From Caldilinea sp. CFX5 (GTDB taxonomy: Bacteria > Chloroflexota > Anaerolineae > Caldilineales > Caldilineaceae), in the NCBI GenBank assembly GCA_021405325.1, contig QWII01000025.1, positions 117,728-181,727 on the forward strand: a stretch of 64,000 nt of DNA, in the 5' to 3' direction. Numbering within the stretch: position 1 is the first letter of the stretch; each line of letters opens with the position of its first letter. Shown in pieces: positions 34,955 to 43,592 of this stretch. The notes below the pieces were generated by a model. It was given only the letters and a program-made list of their open reading frames with translations, ran no database searches and was not told the DNA's origin. Position numbers and translations under genes: made by a program.

Positions 34955-37900
34955 ATGACAGCGCTACAGATCCACTTATTCGGCGCCGGCCGCCTGCGCA
35001 AGGCGACAGGCGCCCTCATCACCTTGCGGCGCAAAGAAGTGGCCGCGCTCGCCTACCTACTGCTCGAAGGCGGACAGACCCATAGCCGCGATGTGCTGCA
35101 AGCGCTCTTTTGGCCCGACCTTGACACCACGAGCGCACGCAACAACTTGCGCGTGGTGTTGGCGCACTTACAAGCATTGACACCGACCGAGCCGAACGAC
35201 GAGCGCGGGGCAACCACGACCAGGCTGCTCCACACCACACGCAACGAAGTCCAATTCAACCCCACAAGCAATATATGGGTGGATGTGGTGGAATTTCAGC
35301 GCTTGGTTGAGGGGACGCAACGCCATGATCATGTCAGCCGCAGCGCCTGCGCCGAGTGTCAGGCGGCGTTACAGCAAGCGGTGGCGCTCTATGAAGCAGA
35401 ATTGCTGGCGGGCTTTGCCCTGGTGGATTGCCCGGCCTTTGAGGAGTGGCTCTTTTTACAGCGCGAGCGGCAGCACATGGTGGCGATCAAAGCCTATCAC
35501 GATCTGATCACCTATGCCGAAGAGCAGGGGGATCTGGATCACGCCCTGACCTTTGTGCAACGGCAGATCGCCATTGATCCGCTGCGCGAGGTGGCCTATC
35601 GCCAGCAGATGCAGATCCTGGCGCGCCAGGGGGAACGCAGCCTGGCCCTGGCCGCCTTTGAGCGCTGTCGCACCCTCATCATTCAGGAGTTGGGCATTGA
35701 TCTGGAGCCGGAAACGCTCTTGCTCCACCAACAGATCATCTCCGATCAGCTCCTCCCCGATCCGAAGCCAACGCGCGACCAGCGCCAAGGTCAATCAGCG
35801 CCGCCTGCCGTAGCAGCCACGCCAGAAGCCGCACCAACGCGCCACAACCTACCGCCACAGCTTACCCCTTTCATCGGGCGTGAGCGCGAACTAGCGCAGT
35901 TGCAAGAACGGTTGCAAGCGGGCGATTCCCGCCTGATCTCACTGGTGGGGCCGGGGGGCATGGGCAAGACGCGGCTGGCGCTGCAAGTAGCCGCCGCCAA
36001 CCAGCAGCACTTTCCCGATGGCGTCTTCTTTGTCGCGTTGGCCGGTGTGCAAGCGGTGGCGGCGATCCCGGCGACGATCCTGGGGGCGATGGGCGCAGAC
36101 CTGGCGGGCAGTGCTGCGCCCACCACGCAGATCTTGCAATTCCTGGCTCGGCAAAAGCTCTTGCTGGTGATCGACAACCTGGAACATTTGCTGGATGGGG
36201 TGGATCTGCTGCTGGCGGTTTTGCAGGCCGCCCCCGGCGTGACCTTGTTGGTGACGACGCGCGAGCAACTGAACTGTCAAGCCGAAGATAGTTTTACGTT
36301 GAATGGATTAGCCACGCCGACCGAGACCAGCCTGGCGGAGGCGGGGCACTATGCGGCGGTACGGCTCTTCTGTGAACGCGCCTATCGCTTGGATAAGCAG
36401 TTCAAACTCACCCCGGAAAATTGTCCCGCCGTGGTCAACATCTGCCAACTGGTGGAAGGGATGCCCTTAGCTATTGAATTGGCGACAACGTTGTTGGGCG
36501 CGTTCGACTGCGCCGGTCTAGCGGCGGCTATCGCCCAAAACCAAGCCATTCTGATGACCACGCAGCGTGATCTGCCCGCGCGCCACCGCAGTATCCAGAC
36601 CGTCTTTGACCACTCCTGGCAGGCGCTAACCGCGCGTGAGCAACAAATTTTGGGCCAACTGGCCCTTTGCCAGGGGCGCTTTTCCGGGCAGATGGCGGCG
36701 CGCTATACCGGCGCTTCGTTGATTGATTTAACGGGGCTGCGCTACAAATCGTTGCTGCGTATTGCCGAGGCGGGGTACTGTGAATTTCATCCGCTCATTC
36801 GGAGTTTTGCCCTGGCGAAGTTGGACGCGACGGCGCAGCAAGTGGCCGAAGCCCAGGTCGCAACCCTTTACCTCCAGTTGGCGGCAGAGCAGGAGAGCAT
36901 CTTCTATGGCGCGACGCCGCAAAACGCTCTCCGTACAATGGAGGGGGAATTAGACAATCTGCAACAGGCGTGGCGTTGGGCCGAAAGGCAGGGGCGCACC
37001 GAATTGCTTGCGCCGAGCGTCAATGCGTTTGGCGAGTATTATGCCGCCAGCGGTCGTAGCGCTGAGGGCGAAGCGCTCTTTGCGCCACTAACCCAGCAAT
37101 TGTTGGCGCAACCGCCGCCAATGGGTGACGGCAGCGCCATCCTCTGTTTACGCCTGCTGTACCAATTCTGTCGGATCTTGATGATCCAAGCCAAGGTGGC
37201 CGAAGCCCTCGTCTGGTGTCCAGAACTCGTTGCCCTGGCGCAAGCGGCTGGCAACGGCGAATTTGAAGCGCGCGGCCGCTCTTTATGGGGAGTGGCGTTG
37301 AATGGCCGTGGAGAGATCGAGGCTTCCCGTCAGAAATTTACGGAAGCCTTGACCATCGCGCGCCAATGCGGCCAGCCGCGCCTGTTGGGTCATGTGCTGT
37401 TCGAGTTTGGGCGCACATTGTTGGATGAAAGCAGTGGTAGCCCAGCCGCAACCTATTTGCATGAAGCGCTAACCATCGTCCGTAGCCAGAGCTACCGAGC
37501 GGCCGAGCAATGGATTTTGCTCTACCTTGGTGTCAATTCTATTCAGGATGGGGACTTCCAGGCGGCTTCGCGCTACCTGGCCGAAGGGTTGCGTTTACTC
37601 CAACTGACCGGCAACCGCCACCAAGCGGCGCGCACTGCCAACGCCCTTGGCTATACAGAGGCCATGACGGGCGATTACGCAGCCGCGCTCGAACACCATG
37701 CGGCTTCCCGCCGCCTTAGTCGCGAGATTCGGCACCCGATCCAAGAAAGTCAAGCCCTGCACAACCTTTGCACCGTGCAGCGCAAAGTAGGGAATTTGGA
37801 TCTGGCCGAGGAATATGGCCAAGAAGCCCTGCGCCTGGCCCTGCTGGAGGATAATGTCCTGGAGAACATTTGCTTTGCGCGCGTGCATCTGGGCTATGTC

Positions 37901-38311
37901 TGGTTAGCGCGTGGCGATCTAGCGCAAGCCGCCCTGGCCTTTCAACTGGCACGGGAGGGTCTGCAAACCTTAGCCTGGGACAGCCGGATCCAAGAGGCGA
38001 CCATCGGGTTGGCGGCGGCCCTCTTTCACCAGGGCGACGTACCCCAAGCGGCGGCGCTGCTCGCCCCTTACGTACCCGGCTTGCTCGAACGAGTACCATA
38101 CGGGGTGGATGAAGCCGGTGAGATGTACCTGGCTGCTTATGCCATCCTAACGGCGCAAGGTGACGCCCGCGCCAGGAGCCTGTTAGCCACGGTCTACAGC
38201 CAATTGCAGCGCGACGCCAGCAGAATCACCGATCCGCGCCTGTTGCGTTGCTTCTGGGCCGCGCCGGCTCATGACAAAATTCGGGCGTTGTGGGAGCAGT
38301 TGCATGGATAA
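34955..38311 (+). CDS. BTAD / STAND NTPase / TPR transcriptional regulator (1)
   Basis: 1118 residues. ATG 34955 has AGAGG eight nt upstream; earlier in-frame starts (34907, 34925) lack a site. The N-terminus (IHLFGAGRLRKATG to RVVLAHLQ) is the OmpR-like winged helix of SARP/AfsR-type regulators, followed by a bacterial transcriptional activation domain to about residue 270 (YEAELLAGFALVDCPAFEEW; IAIDPLREVAYRQQMQILARQG). After a Pro/Ala linker comes an NTPase module: FIGRERELAQL (about 307), Walker A GPGGMGKT (about 331-338), Walker B LLLVIDNLEH (about 400), sensor VTTREQ. The C-terminal 450 residues are TPR-like helical repeats. This is a cytoplasmic signal-integrating activator; divergent small and lipid-transfer-like genes are its likeliest targets. 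Confidence 0.92.
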   Translation: MTALQIHLFGAGRLRKATGALITLRRKEVAALAYLLLEGGQTHSRDVLQALFWPDLDTTSARNNLRVVLAHLQALTPTEPNDERGATTTRLLHTTRNEVQFNPTSNIWVDVVEFQRLVEGTQRHDHVSRSACAECQAALQQAVALYEAELLAGFALVDCPAFEEWLFLQRERQHMVAIKAYHDLITYAEEQGDLDHALTFVQRQIAIDPLREVAYRQQMQILARQGERSLALAAFERCRTLIIQELGIDLEPETLLLHQQIISDQLLPDPKPTRDQRQGQSAPPAVAATPEAAPTRHNLPPQLTPFIGRERELAQLQERLQAGDSRLISLVGPGGMGKTRLALQVAAANQQHFPDGVFFVALAGVQAVAAIPATILGAMGADLAGSAAPTTQILQFLARQKLLLVIDNLEHLLDGVDLLLAVLQAAPGVTLLVTTREQLNCQAEDSFTLNGLATPTETSLAEAGHYAAVRLFCERAYRLDKQFKLTPENCPAVVNICQLVEGMPLAIELATTLLGAFDCAGLAAAIAQNQAILMTTQRDLPARHRSIQTVFDHSWQALTAREQQILGQLALCQGRFSGQMAARYTGASLIDLTGLRYKSLLRIAEAGYCEFHPLIRSFALAKLDATAQQVAEAQVATLYLQLAAEQESIFYGATPQNALRTMEGELDNLQQAWRWAERQGRTELLAPSVNAFGEYYAASGRSAEGEALFAPLTQQLLAQPPPMGDGSAILCLRLLYQFCRILMIQAKVAEALVWCPELVALAQAAGNGEFEARGRSLWGVALNGRGEIEASRQKFTEALTIARQCGQPRLLGHVLFEFGRTLLDESSGSPAATYLHEALTIVRSQSYRAAEQWILLYLGVNSIQDGDFQAASRYLAEGLRLLQLTGNRHQAARTANALGYTEAMTGDYAAALEHHAASRRLSREIRHPIQESQALHNLCTVQRKVGNLDLAEEYGQEALRLALLEDNVLENICFARVHLGYVWLARGDLAQAALAFQLAREGLQTLAWDSRIQEATIGLAAALFHQGDVPQAAALLAPYVPGLLERVPYGVDEAGEMYLAAYAILTAQGDARARSLLATVYSQLQRDASRITDPRLLRCFWAAPAHDKIRALWEQLHG

Positions 38312-38405
38312 CGCTTAAAAAAGACTTTGCGCTGCTATTGTTAGCGTTGTTTGGTGAATTTTCCTAGAACCTTTGTTCACTTGCTTTGGGTAGCTACGTT
38401 ACCTG

Positions 38406-38414
38406 TGTTATACT
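38406..38414 (+). promoter_or_regulatory. extended -10 element upstream of the SLOG-like gene
   Basis: TGTTATACT at 38406-38414 (TG-N-TATACT), the same form as at 7227-7235; TTGGGT at 38386-38391 would be a weak -35 at 17 nt. It would give a leader of about 65 nt. Confidence 0.4.
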
Positions 38415-38485
38415 ATCCAGTAACAATGGTGGCAATCTTTCAACAATCTACTGTTACAAATCAGTGAAAAGGTTGGGGGCAAGCC

Positions 38486-39139
38486 TTGGCTGTTATCAAT
38501 CCACGTAGAATTCCCGGCAACTGGCGACAAGGGTATGTCTTGGACTATCATAACATCTTCATCGGGGGATCGCGAAAAATTAGCCGACTACCGCAAGCCG
38601 TTCTGCAGCGACTGGATAACATTATTCACAACCAATTCACCGTGCTAGTGGGTGATGCGAGCGGCGTTGATTTGCTTGTGCAGAAGTACTTGTTTACCCA
38701 AAACTACAAGAATGTGATTGTATTTTGCACTGGAAACACCTGCCGCAATAATGTTGGTCATTGGGAAACCCATCATGTGACACCAGCAAAGCGCAGCAAA
38801 GGTTTTGACTTCTATGCTGTCAAAGATTTACAGATGGCGAAAGAAGCAACCTATGGCTTTATGATTTGGGATGCCAAAAGCAAAGGGACGCTGAATAATA
38901 TGCTCAACTTGCTGCGTCTAGAAAAGAAAATCTTAGCCTACTTTGCGCCAACGTCATCCTTTCAAACCGTGCGTACTGCCGATGATTTGCACACCTTGCT
39001 GACGCTTTGTGATCGTCAAGATGTTGCAACGTTTGAGCAGGAACTCCCACTGCAACAGTTCTTCAAGGAGAGTAACCCTCAGTTATCGTTTAATAACTTT
39101 GAACCTGATGGCAAATCGGAAAAGGTTATAGCGCTATAG
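38486..39139 (+). CDS. SLOG-superfamily-like hypothetical protein
   Basis: 217 residues, TTG start at 38486 preceded by GGTTGGGGG; no better start is visible. The N-terminal half has a Rossmann-like pattern: IFIGGSRKISRLPQAVLQRLD, then FTVLVGDASGVDLLVQKYL and NVIVFCTG, reminiscent of the cpYpsA/DprA-LOG (SLOG) group that binds nucleotides or DNA. The middle (KDLQMAKEATYGFMIWDAKSKGTLNNMLNLL) continues this fold. The C-terminal 60 residues are unassigned. AT-rich coding and the neighbouring toxin-antitoxin genes suggest an acquired, possibly defence-related gene. Function is not established. Confidence 0.7.
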   Translation: MAVINPRRIPGNWRQGYVLDYHNIFIGGSRKISRLPQAVLQRLDNIIHNQFTVLVGDASGVDLLVQKYLFTQNYKNVIVFCTGNTCRNNVGHWETHHVTPAKRSKGFDFYAVKDLQMAKEATYGFMIWDAKSKGTLNNMLNLLRLEKKILAYFAPTSSFQTVRTADDLHTLLTLCDRQDVATFEQELPLQQFFKESNPQLSFNNFEPDGKSEKVIAL

Positions 39140-39292
39140 GGGCTGTATCAAAGTGGAAAAAGAAAACCCACCACAGTTGAGCATACTCCGAAGAGTAGAG
39201 GCTTGGCAGGTGTACTGGTGACAAGTATACAACTTTTTGATGGAATGTCAAGCAAATAACAGAGAGATTGGCAGAAAGCATGTTCTACTGCT

Positions 39293-39333
39293 TTGCATAA
39301 GTTGCGCTAGATGTATTATACTAATCAGTATAA
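39293..39333 (+). promoter_or_regulatory. promoter with overlapping palindromic operator for the Phd/PIN operon
   Basis: TTGCAT (39293-39298) and TATACT (39317-39322) with an 18-nt spacer. The -10 lies inside a perfect palindrome TTATACT-AATC-AGTATAA (39316-39333), just before the AAGGAG ribosome site at 39332-39337. This is the expected arrangement for antitoxin autorepression. Confidence 0.72.
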
Positions 39334-39342
39334 GGAGTGATG

Positions 39343-39579
39343 ATGCCAATACAAACTATCAATCTTGATCATGTTGAAAAGCAATTAGCCGAGCTATTAG
39401 CAATTGTTGAACACAATGGCGACGTTGTCATTGCCCAAAACGGCAAGCCACTAGCACGTCTTGCCTCGCTTACCCCCAAAAAGAAGAAACGGATTGCCGG
39501 CTTAAATCGTGGCATGATCTGGACGAGCGCCGATTTCGATGCACCTTTGCCAGATGAATTTTGGCTAGGTAAAGAATGA
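39343..39579 (+). CDS. Phd/YefM-family antitoxin
   Basis: 78 residues from ATG 39343, five nt after AAGGAG. The sequence TINLDHVEKQLAELLAIVEHNGDVVIAQNGKPLARLASL is the canonical Phd/YefM DNA-binding dimer domain; the C-terminus (NRGMIWTSADFDAPLPDEFWLG) is the usual toxin-neutralising segment with the L-P-[DE]-x-[FW] motif. It would bind and block the PIN toxin encoded next and repress the operon via the palindrome at 39316-39333. Overlaps the toxin gene by ATGA. Confidence 0.92.
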   Translation: MPIQTINLDHVEKQLAELLAIVEHNGDVVIAQNGKPLARLASLTPKKKKRIAGLNRGMIWTSADFDAPLPDEFWLGKE

Positions 39580-39968
39580 GCCTAAATTTACTTTTCGACA
39601 CGCACAGCTTTATTTGGTGGGCCGATGAGCCGACGAAGCTTTCGTCGGTGGCATTAGCGGCGTTGGAAGACGAAAGCAACCGTCTGTTTGTGAGCGATGT
39701 CAGTGTTTGGGAAATGCAAATCAAAGTACAGCTTGGCAAGATCAGGCTGAAGCAACCGCTACAAGATTTACTTCAAAGCCAACAACGCGATAATGCTGTT
39801 GAAATTCTTCCAATCAGAACCGAACATATTTTAGCGATAGACAATCTCCCGTTTCACCACAGAGACCCGTTTGACCGACTGTTACTTGCGCAGAGTATTG
39901 TTGAAGGTTTAACAATCGTCACTGTCGACTCCGCATTTACGGCCTACTCGGCAAAACTTTTATGGTAA
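39576..39968 (+). CDS. PIN-domain toxin, VapC-like ribonuclease
   Basis: 130 residues. PIN-domain acidic residues are visible: Asp8 in LLFDTHSFIWW, Glu in SVWEMQIKV, Asp in HHRDPFDRLLLAQ and Asp in TIVTVDSAF. This DTH...W, WE, RDPFDR pattern is the subclass normally paired with Phd/YefM-type antitoxins. Acts as a metal-dependent RNase that stops translation when freed. Start ATG 39576 overlaps the antitoxin stop. Confidence 0.93.
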   Translation: MSLNLLFDTHSFIWWADEPTKLSSVALAALEDESNRLFVSDVSVWEMQIKVQLGKIRLKQPLQDLLQSQQRDNAVEILPIRTEHILAIDNLPFHHRDPFDRLLLAQSIVEGLTIVTVDSAFTAYSAKLLW

Positions 39969-40076
39969 AGGCACAACCGACAAGCCACTGAATACCAGGG
40001 TAAAATGGTAGATTTCTTAGAACTTGCTTACAAATGATCAGCACGTAGTTGCTGACCCTGTGAATAAGGAAAACAG

Positions 40077-40879
40077 ATGGTTAATTGGACTAAGGAGACA
40101 GCACTTATTGAGCTAGATACGCTTGTAAATGATTCATTAGCGCTTGGTTCTGATCATCGTTTCTCGACAAAGCATGTGCGTTGGCTAATGCGAACTCTTT
40201 CCATTCTAGAAGAAGTTTTTGGACGAGAATCTCGTTACTATCAATCGTTGCGTGCGCTTACATGGGAAAAGACTGGTAAATTTCTTGTAGGTGGGCCTGG
40301 TGATCCACAGGGCGCAATGAATCCTGAACTATCAGTTGAACGACTTCATCAAGCTGCTTATGTCGAGCAATTGAATACAGCGCGAGGGCTGCTCCTTGCT
40401 GCCGCAGATCATCTTACCCGAATACACGATATTACTAAACTTTACCAAGGTAAAAACACCCCACCAGAATCTAGCCTTATTCTTAAGATCATCAATATTG
40501 CAGAGCGGCAGTTGCGAAAAGTAATTCGCGATAAACCTGATCGTGAACGGGTTGTTCAGGATGCGTTTGAAAACGTTCTCATCGGCGCTGATGTCCCTTA
40601 CTCAAGGGAGACTGATAATATTGAATACTCCTCAAAACGTACATTCCCGATTTTACATTTCAGCAAATCGATTTAGCTGTTGAAATTAAATTGTGTAATC
40701 GCGAAGGACGAGAAAAGGAAATCATTTCCGAGATTAATGATGATATATTGGCATACCAGACCAGGTTTGGCAATCTGTTCTTCGTTGTGTATGATACCGG
40801 CTTTGTTCGCGATATTGATTTGTTTAGTCGGGCTTTTGAACAACATCAAAATGTCGTTGTACGAGTGGTCAAGCACTAA
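40077..40879 (+). pseudogene. PD-(D/E)XK nuclease-like protein, frameshifted
   Basis: The frame from ATG 40077 is interrupted: the first 187 or so residues (MVNWTKETALIELDTLVND to TDNIEYSSK) read normally, then the natural continuation lies in another frame from about 40640. Joined, the product reads SSK-x-YIPDFTF-QQIDLAVEIKLCNREGREKE, with Asp of IPDF and Glu/Lys of VEIK forming a PD-(D/E)XK catalytic core, and ends VVYDTGFVRDIDLFSRAFEQHQNVVVRVVKH. One missing base between 40637 and 40640, next to an A4 run, would restore about 267 residues. Either a recent inactivation or a sequencing/assembly error. Without repair, the protein stops at 40676 and has no active site. Role unknown; it sits in a toxin-antitoxin-rich island. 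Confidence 0.82.
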
Positions 40880-40894
40880 ATATCACTAATTAAC

Positions 40895-41179
40895 ATGAAT
40901 AATCCACCTCACCCTGGTGAATTTATTGAAGAAGTTTACCTAAAACCCTTTGGCTTGAGCAATCGCTTTCTTGCAGAGAAACTTGGTGTTGCCCCTTCCA
41001 CCCTAAATCGTGTGATCAAGAAACAGAGCGGTGTCAGCCCTGAAATGGCGTTACGGTTGTCGAAAGCGATTGGTCGCTCACCTGAAAGCTGGCTGGTTAT
41101 GCAGGACAATTATGATTTGTGGCAAGCTCGGCAGCGGCTTGATCTTGACCAGATTCACAAAATCGAGTTTGCGGCCTAG
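40895..41179 (+). CDS. higA: HigA-family antitoxin / XRE-type regulator without visible toxin
   Basis: 94 residues. PPHPGEFIEEVYLKPFGLSNRFLAEKLGVAPSTLNRVIKKQSGVSPEMALRLSKAIGRSPESWLVMQDNYDLWQAR is the standard HigA addiction-module antitoxin with its helix-turn-helix. HigA genes normally follow a RelE-like higB; here the gene upstream is the frameshifted nuclease and none follows, so it is an orphan or a partner of that nuclease. No clear ribosome site upstream of ATG 40895. It would bind a palindromic operator as a dimer. Confidence 0.9.
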   Translation: MNNPPHPGEFIEEVYLKPFGLSNRFLAEKLGVAPSTLNRVIKKQSGVSPEMALRLSKAIGRSPESWLVMQDNYDLWQARQRLDLDQIHKIEFAA

Positions 41180-41219
41180 TCAAAAGATACAAAGCTAGTA
41201 CAGAGCGGCCTATAAGTAA

Positions 41220-41272
41220 GCCAGTAGGTCAGTAGGACAGTAAGTCAGTCACTGTCTCACTGTCTCACTGGC
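41220..41272. repeat. gene-end palindromic tract, CAGTAGG/ACTGTCTC units
   Basis: Outer GCCAGT (41220-41225) pairs with ACTGGC (41267-41272). Inside, CAGTAGGT/CAGTAGGA repeats on the left face ACTGTCTC repeats on the right. It lies 55 nt from the end of the FG-GAP fragment and 40 nt after higA. Confidence 0.65.
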
Positions 41273-41327
41273 AACTATGGGTTTATTTACGCCGTCATGT
41301 ACTAGCTAGACGAGCGATGAAGCGTCG

Positions 41328-41960
41328 TTACGGCACTAGCACATCCCCGGCCTCACCAAAGTCGATGCGCTGCTTCTGACCATCTGAACTGCACCAGATG
41401 TACCAGAAGAGTACGCCATTTTCATTGCGCACCACCGCCGGATCGACCTTGCCGTCGCCATCGAAGTCGGCGGGGACGGGGGTGTCGCCCGCTTGCCCCC
41501 ACGGCAGAGTACTCTGGTGGGCGCCGTTGCTGCTCTTGATGATCCACCAGACGCCGTCGCGTGGTCGCCAGATGGCGATATCCGCCTTGCCATCGCCATC
41601 GTAATCGCGGGCCACGGGGATGTCGCCCGCTTCGCCCCAACGCACCACTTTGTGCCCATCCCTAGTTTGGGAGATCAACCAATCGTTGGTGCTGGGGCGG
41701 AAGATGGCCGAGTCGGCTTTGCCATCGCCATCATAATCGGCATAGACGGGGATGTCGCCCGCTTGCCCCCACGGGTAGGCGCCGCCATTGGGCCAGTAGG
41801 CTGTCCCGTTGCTCGGTCGCCAAATGGCAATGTCGGTGCGCTTGTCGCCATCGTGATCGGCCTGAATCGGAATGTCACCCGCCTGACCAAAGTTCACAAC
41901 CTTCTGTCCATCGCGGCTTTGGGCAAGCCACCATTCGCCGGTGCTAGGGCGGAAGATCGC
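41328..41960 (-). pseudogene. 5'-truncated FG-GAP/VCBS repeat fragment
   Basis: Minus-strand frame encoding AIFRPSTGEWWLAQSRDGQ, then four repeats with DHDGDKRTD, DYDGDGKAD, DYDGDGKAD and DFDGDGKVD loops, ending in FWYIWCSSDGQKQRIDFGEAGDVLVP. This closely parallels the last 200 or so residues of the lipid-transfer-like protein at 30554-34318, including its terminal GEAGDVPMP. Similarity stops abruptly at about 41960 and a TAG in frame follows at 41994-41996; no plausible ATG or signal peptide exists (only a GTG at 41897). It is most easily read as a duplicated 3' fragment. The 302-nt stretch from 41898 to 42199 otherwise holds nothing I recognise. Confidence 0.8.
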
Positions 41961-42199
41961 CCTGCTGGCCCCACTGCTGGCTGCGGGTGGTGCCTATGGC
42001 AGTTGGATGTAGTCAGCCGCACACAAGCGCTGGTACGGGTGTACGTGCTTGACCTGTTGCAACCACACGGATAGAACTTCTACAATCAACCAAAATCAAC
42101 CAGTAGATTCAACTTTAGGGGAATGCGATACACACTGGTTGCGAGGTAAAGTATTGAGCATGAACAATCGCCAGCATTCTTGACGACAAGGAGAGGATC

Positions 42200-42676
42200 A
42201 TGCTCAACCGCCCCATTACGTTTACGTGCAGGCACACAATTGCTGTTGCCCCCACCCAGATCACTTCTGCCATTGCCGATGTCACGCAGTGGCGCGACTT
42301 CAAAGGCTATGGCTTTCTACCCGGCATTGCACACGCTGAATATGAAGTGCGGACCGGCAATATGATCGGTTCACGCATTCGTGTTCATAACACCGATGGC
42401 TCGTCGCACTGCGAAGAGATCGATGAATGGGTGGAGGGCAAACGGGTGGCAATGAAATTCTGCGATTTTTCACCGCCCGTGAAGTCATTGGCAACCCACT
42501 TTGTGGAAGAATGGGACTTGGCGGCGCGCGAGAACGTAACAGTGATCACACGGACGTTCTCACTCTTCCCGAAAAACGCCCTGACACACCCAGTTCTATG
42601 GTTTATTTCATTTTTTCTGAAACGCGCCATTGATTGTCAGCTTGTTGAGATGGCGCAAGCAGCCACAAAGCGTTAG
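42200..42676 (+). CDS. SRPBCC superfamily (START/polyketide-cyclase-like) protein
   Basis: 158 residues, ATG 42200 with AAGGAGAGG upstream. The N-terminus ITFTCRHTIAVAPTQITSAIADVTQWRDFKGYGFLPGI is the typical first strand and helices of SRPBCC ligand-binding domains, followed by IGSRIRVHNTDGSSHCEEIDEW and a C-terminal long helix FISFFLKRAIDCQLVEMAQAA. These proteins bind hydrophobic small molecules in a helix-grip pocket. Likely cotranscribed with the next gene (11-nt gap). Ligand unknown. Confidence 0.85.
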   Translation: MLNRPITFTCRHTIAVAPTQITSAIADVTQWRDFKGYGFLPGIAHAEYEVRTGNMIGSRIRVHNTDGSSHCEEIDEWVEGKRVAMKFCDFSPPVKSLATHFVEEWDLAARENVTVITRTFSLFPKNALTHPVLWFISFFLKRAIDCQLVEMAQAATKR

Positions 42677-42687
42677 GAGTCAAACTG

Positions 42688-43521
42688 ATGTCCCGCCAAC
42701 ATTCACTCTTTCAACAATTTCCACTCCATGGCAAGGCAATACTTGCCACCGGCCAGGTCCCCACACCCTATCATATCTACGATGGCTACGGCGCTTTCAT
42801 CGCCGGCACGGCGGATCTGGTGGCGGTGCAACGCTTGCTCCAACCCGAAACGGTCACACCTATGCAGAGCGTCGAGGGGCGAGCGCTCATGGGCATCTGG
42901 CTCTGTGACTTTACAGAGGCCAGCCTGGGGCCGCATCATGAGTTGCAATTTTCCCTCTTTGTCAGTCGCAAACCGGTGGCCCCCGTTGTCGCTCATCGCG
43001 TGAGCTTGCTCGCCGCCATGCTGACTAAGCCGGATCTGCAAATGCTCTGTCACGGGCTGTGGAACAACACGCTGCCGGTCGTGGCCTACAACCGCGAACT
43101 GCTCAGTCTGAATGCCAGGTTGTCAACCAGCACCATCAGCCGCGACCGCCAGCAACTGCGCGCCGAGGTAGGTGACAACGCCAGTGCCGCCCTGCTTTTG
43201 ACCGCAACCTTGCACAAGCCGAACCAGCCGGCACTGGGAGCTAGCTTCGCCCTGGCCGGCCAACTGGGTTGGGGTCGCGCCATGCAGATCAATCGCCAGC
43301 CGTGGGTGACAATGGCGATTGTCAACCCGGTGGGTGTGGTTTTGCCCCGCAATGCCACCGCCCAGGCCATGACCAAAAACGCCGCCAACAACGTGCGCTA
43401 CTTCGACCCGGCGCGCGACAGCCTGACCATCAGCGCTGCGCCCTATCGCGATCTGGACTTTCAGCCGCACGTTGTCCAACACATGAGCGGCTTCAAGTTT
43501 GTCTATTTGAATCCAGCCTGA
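42688..43521 (+). CDS. acetoacetate-decarboxylase-like protein of unknown substrate
   Basis: 277 residues, ATG 42688 with TTAGGAG upstream. The motifs TPYHIYDGYGAFIAGTADLVAVQRLLQPE and EASLGPHHELQFSLFVSRKP resemble the acetoacetate decarboxylase (ADC) fold, in which an N-terminal P-Y-x-Y-G strand and an L-G-P-y-x-E-L motif line the pocket. The Schiff-base lysine region of true ADC is not recognisable, so it may be an ADC-fold protein with another activity. Paired with the SRPBCC gene upstream, which suggests handling of a lipophilic or keto-acid compound. The assignment is tentative. Confidence 0.5.
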   Translation: MSRQHSLFQQFPLHGKAILATGQVPTPYHIYDGYGAFIAGTADLVAVQRLLQPETVTPMQSVEGRALMGIWLCDFTEASLGPHHELQFSLFVSRKPVAPVVAHRVSLLAAMLTKPDLQMLCHGLWNNTLPVVAYNRELLSLNARLSTSTISRDRQQLRAEVGDNASAALLLTATLHKPNQPALGASFALAGQLGWGRAMQINRQPWVTMAIVNPVGVVLPRNATAQAMTKNAANNVRYFDPARDSLTISAAPYRDLDFQPHVVQHMSGFKFVYLNPA

Positions 43522-43562
43522 TCAATCATCCCATTCACCTGTAAAGCACACCGTTCCTACCC

Positions 43563-43592
43563 GCGCCCGCCCAATTTCTGGCGGGCGCTTTT
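43563..43592 (+). terminator. intrinsic terminator of the SRPBCC/ADC-like operon
   Basis: GCGCCCGCC (43563-43571) and GGCGGGCGC (43580-43588) with an 8-nt loop, followed by TTTTC. A second imperfect stem follows at about 43638-43669 (AAGAGTTCGGAC...GTCCAAACTCTT). The rest of 43593-43848 shows only two related AT-rich segments (AACAGTTGGTTGCTGTT and AACGGTTGGCTGCTATG). Confidence 0.85.

Noticed and set aside
41898..42074. Plus-strand frame ending QALVRVYVLDLLQPHG upstream of the SRPBCC gene
   Set aside because: It is antisense to the FG-GAP fragment for most of its length and has no start signal.
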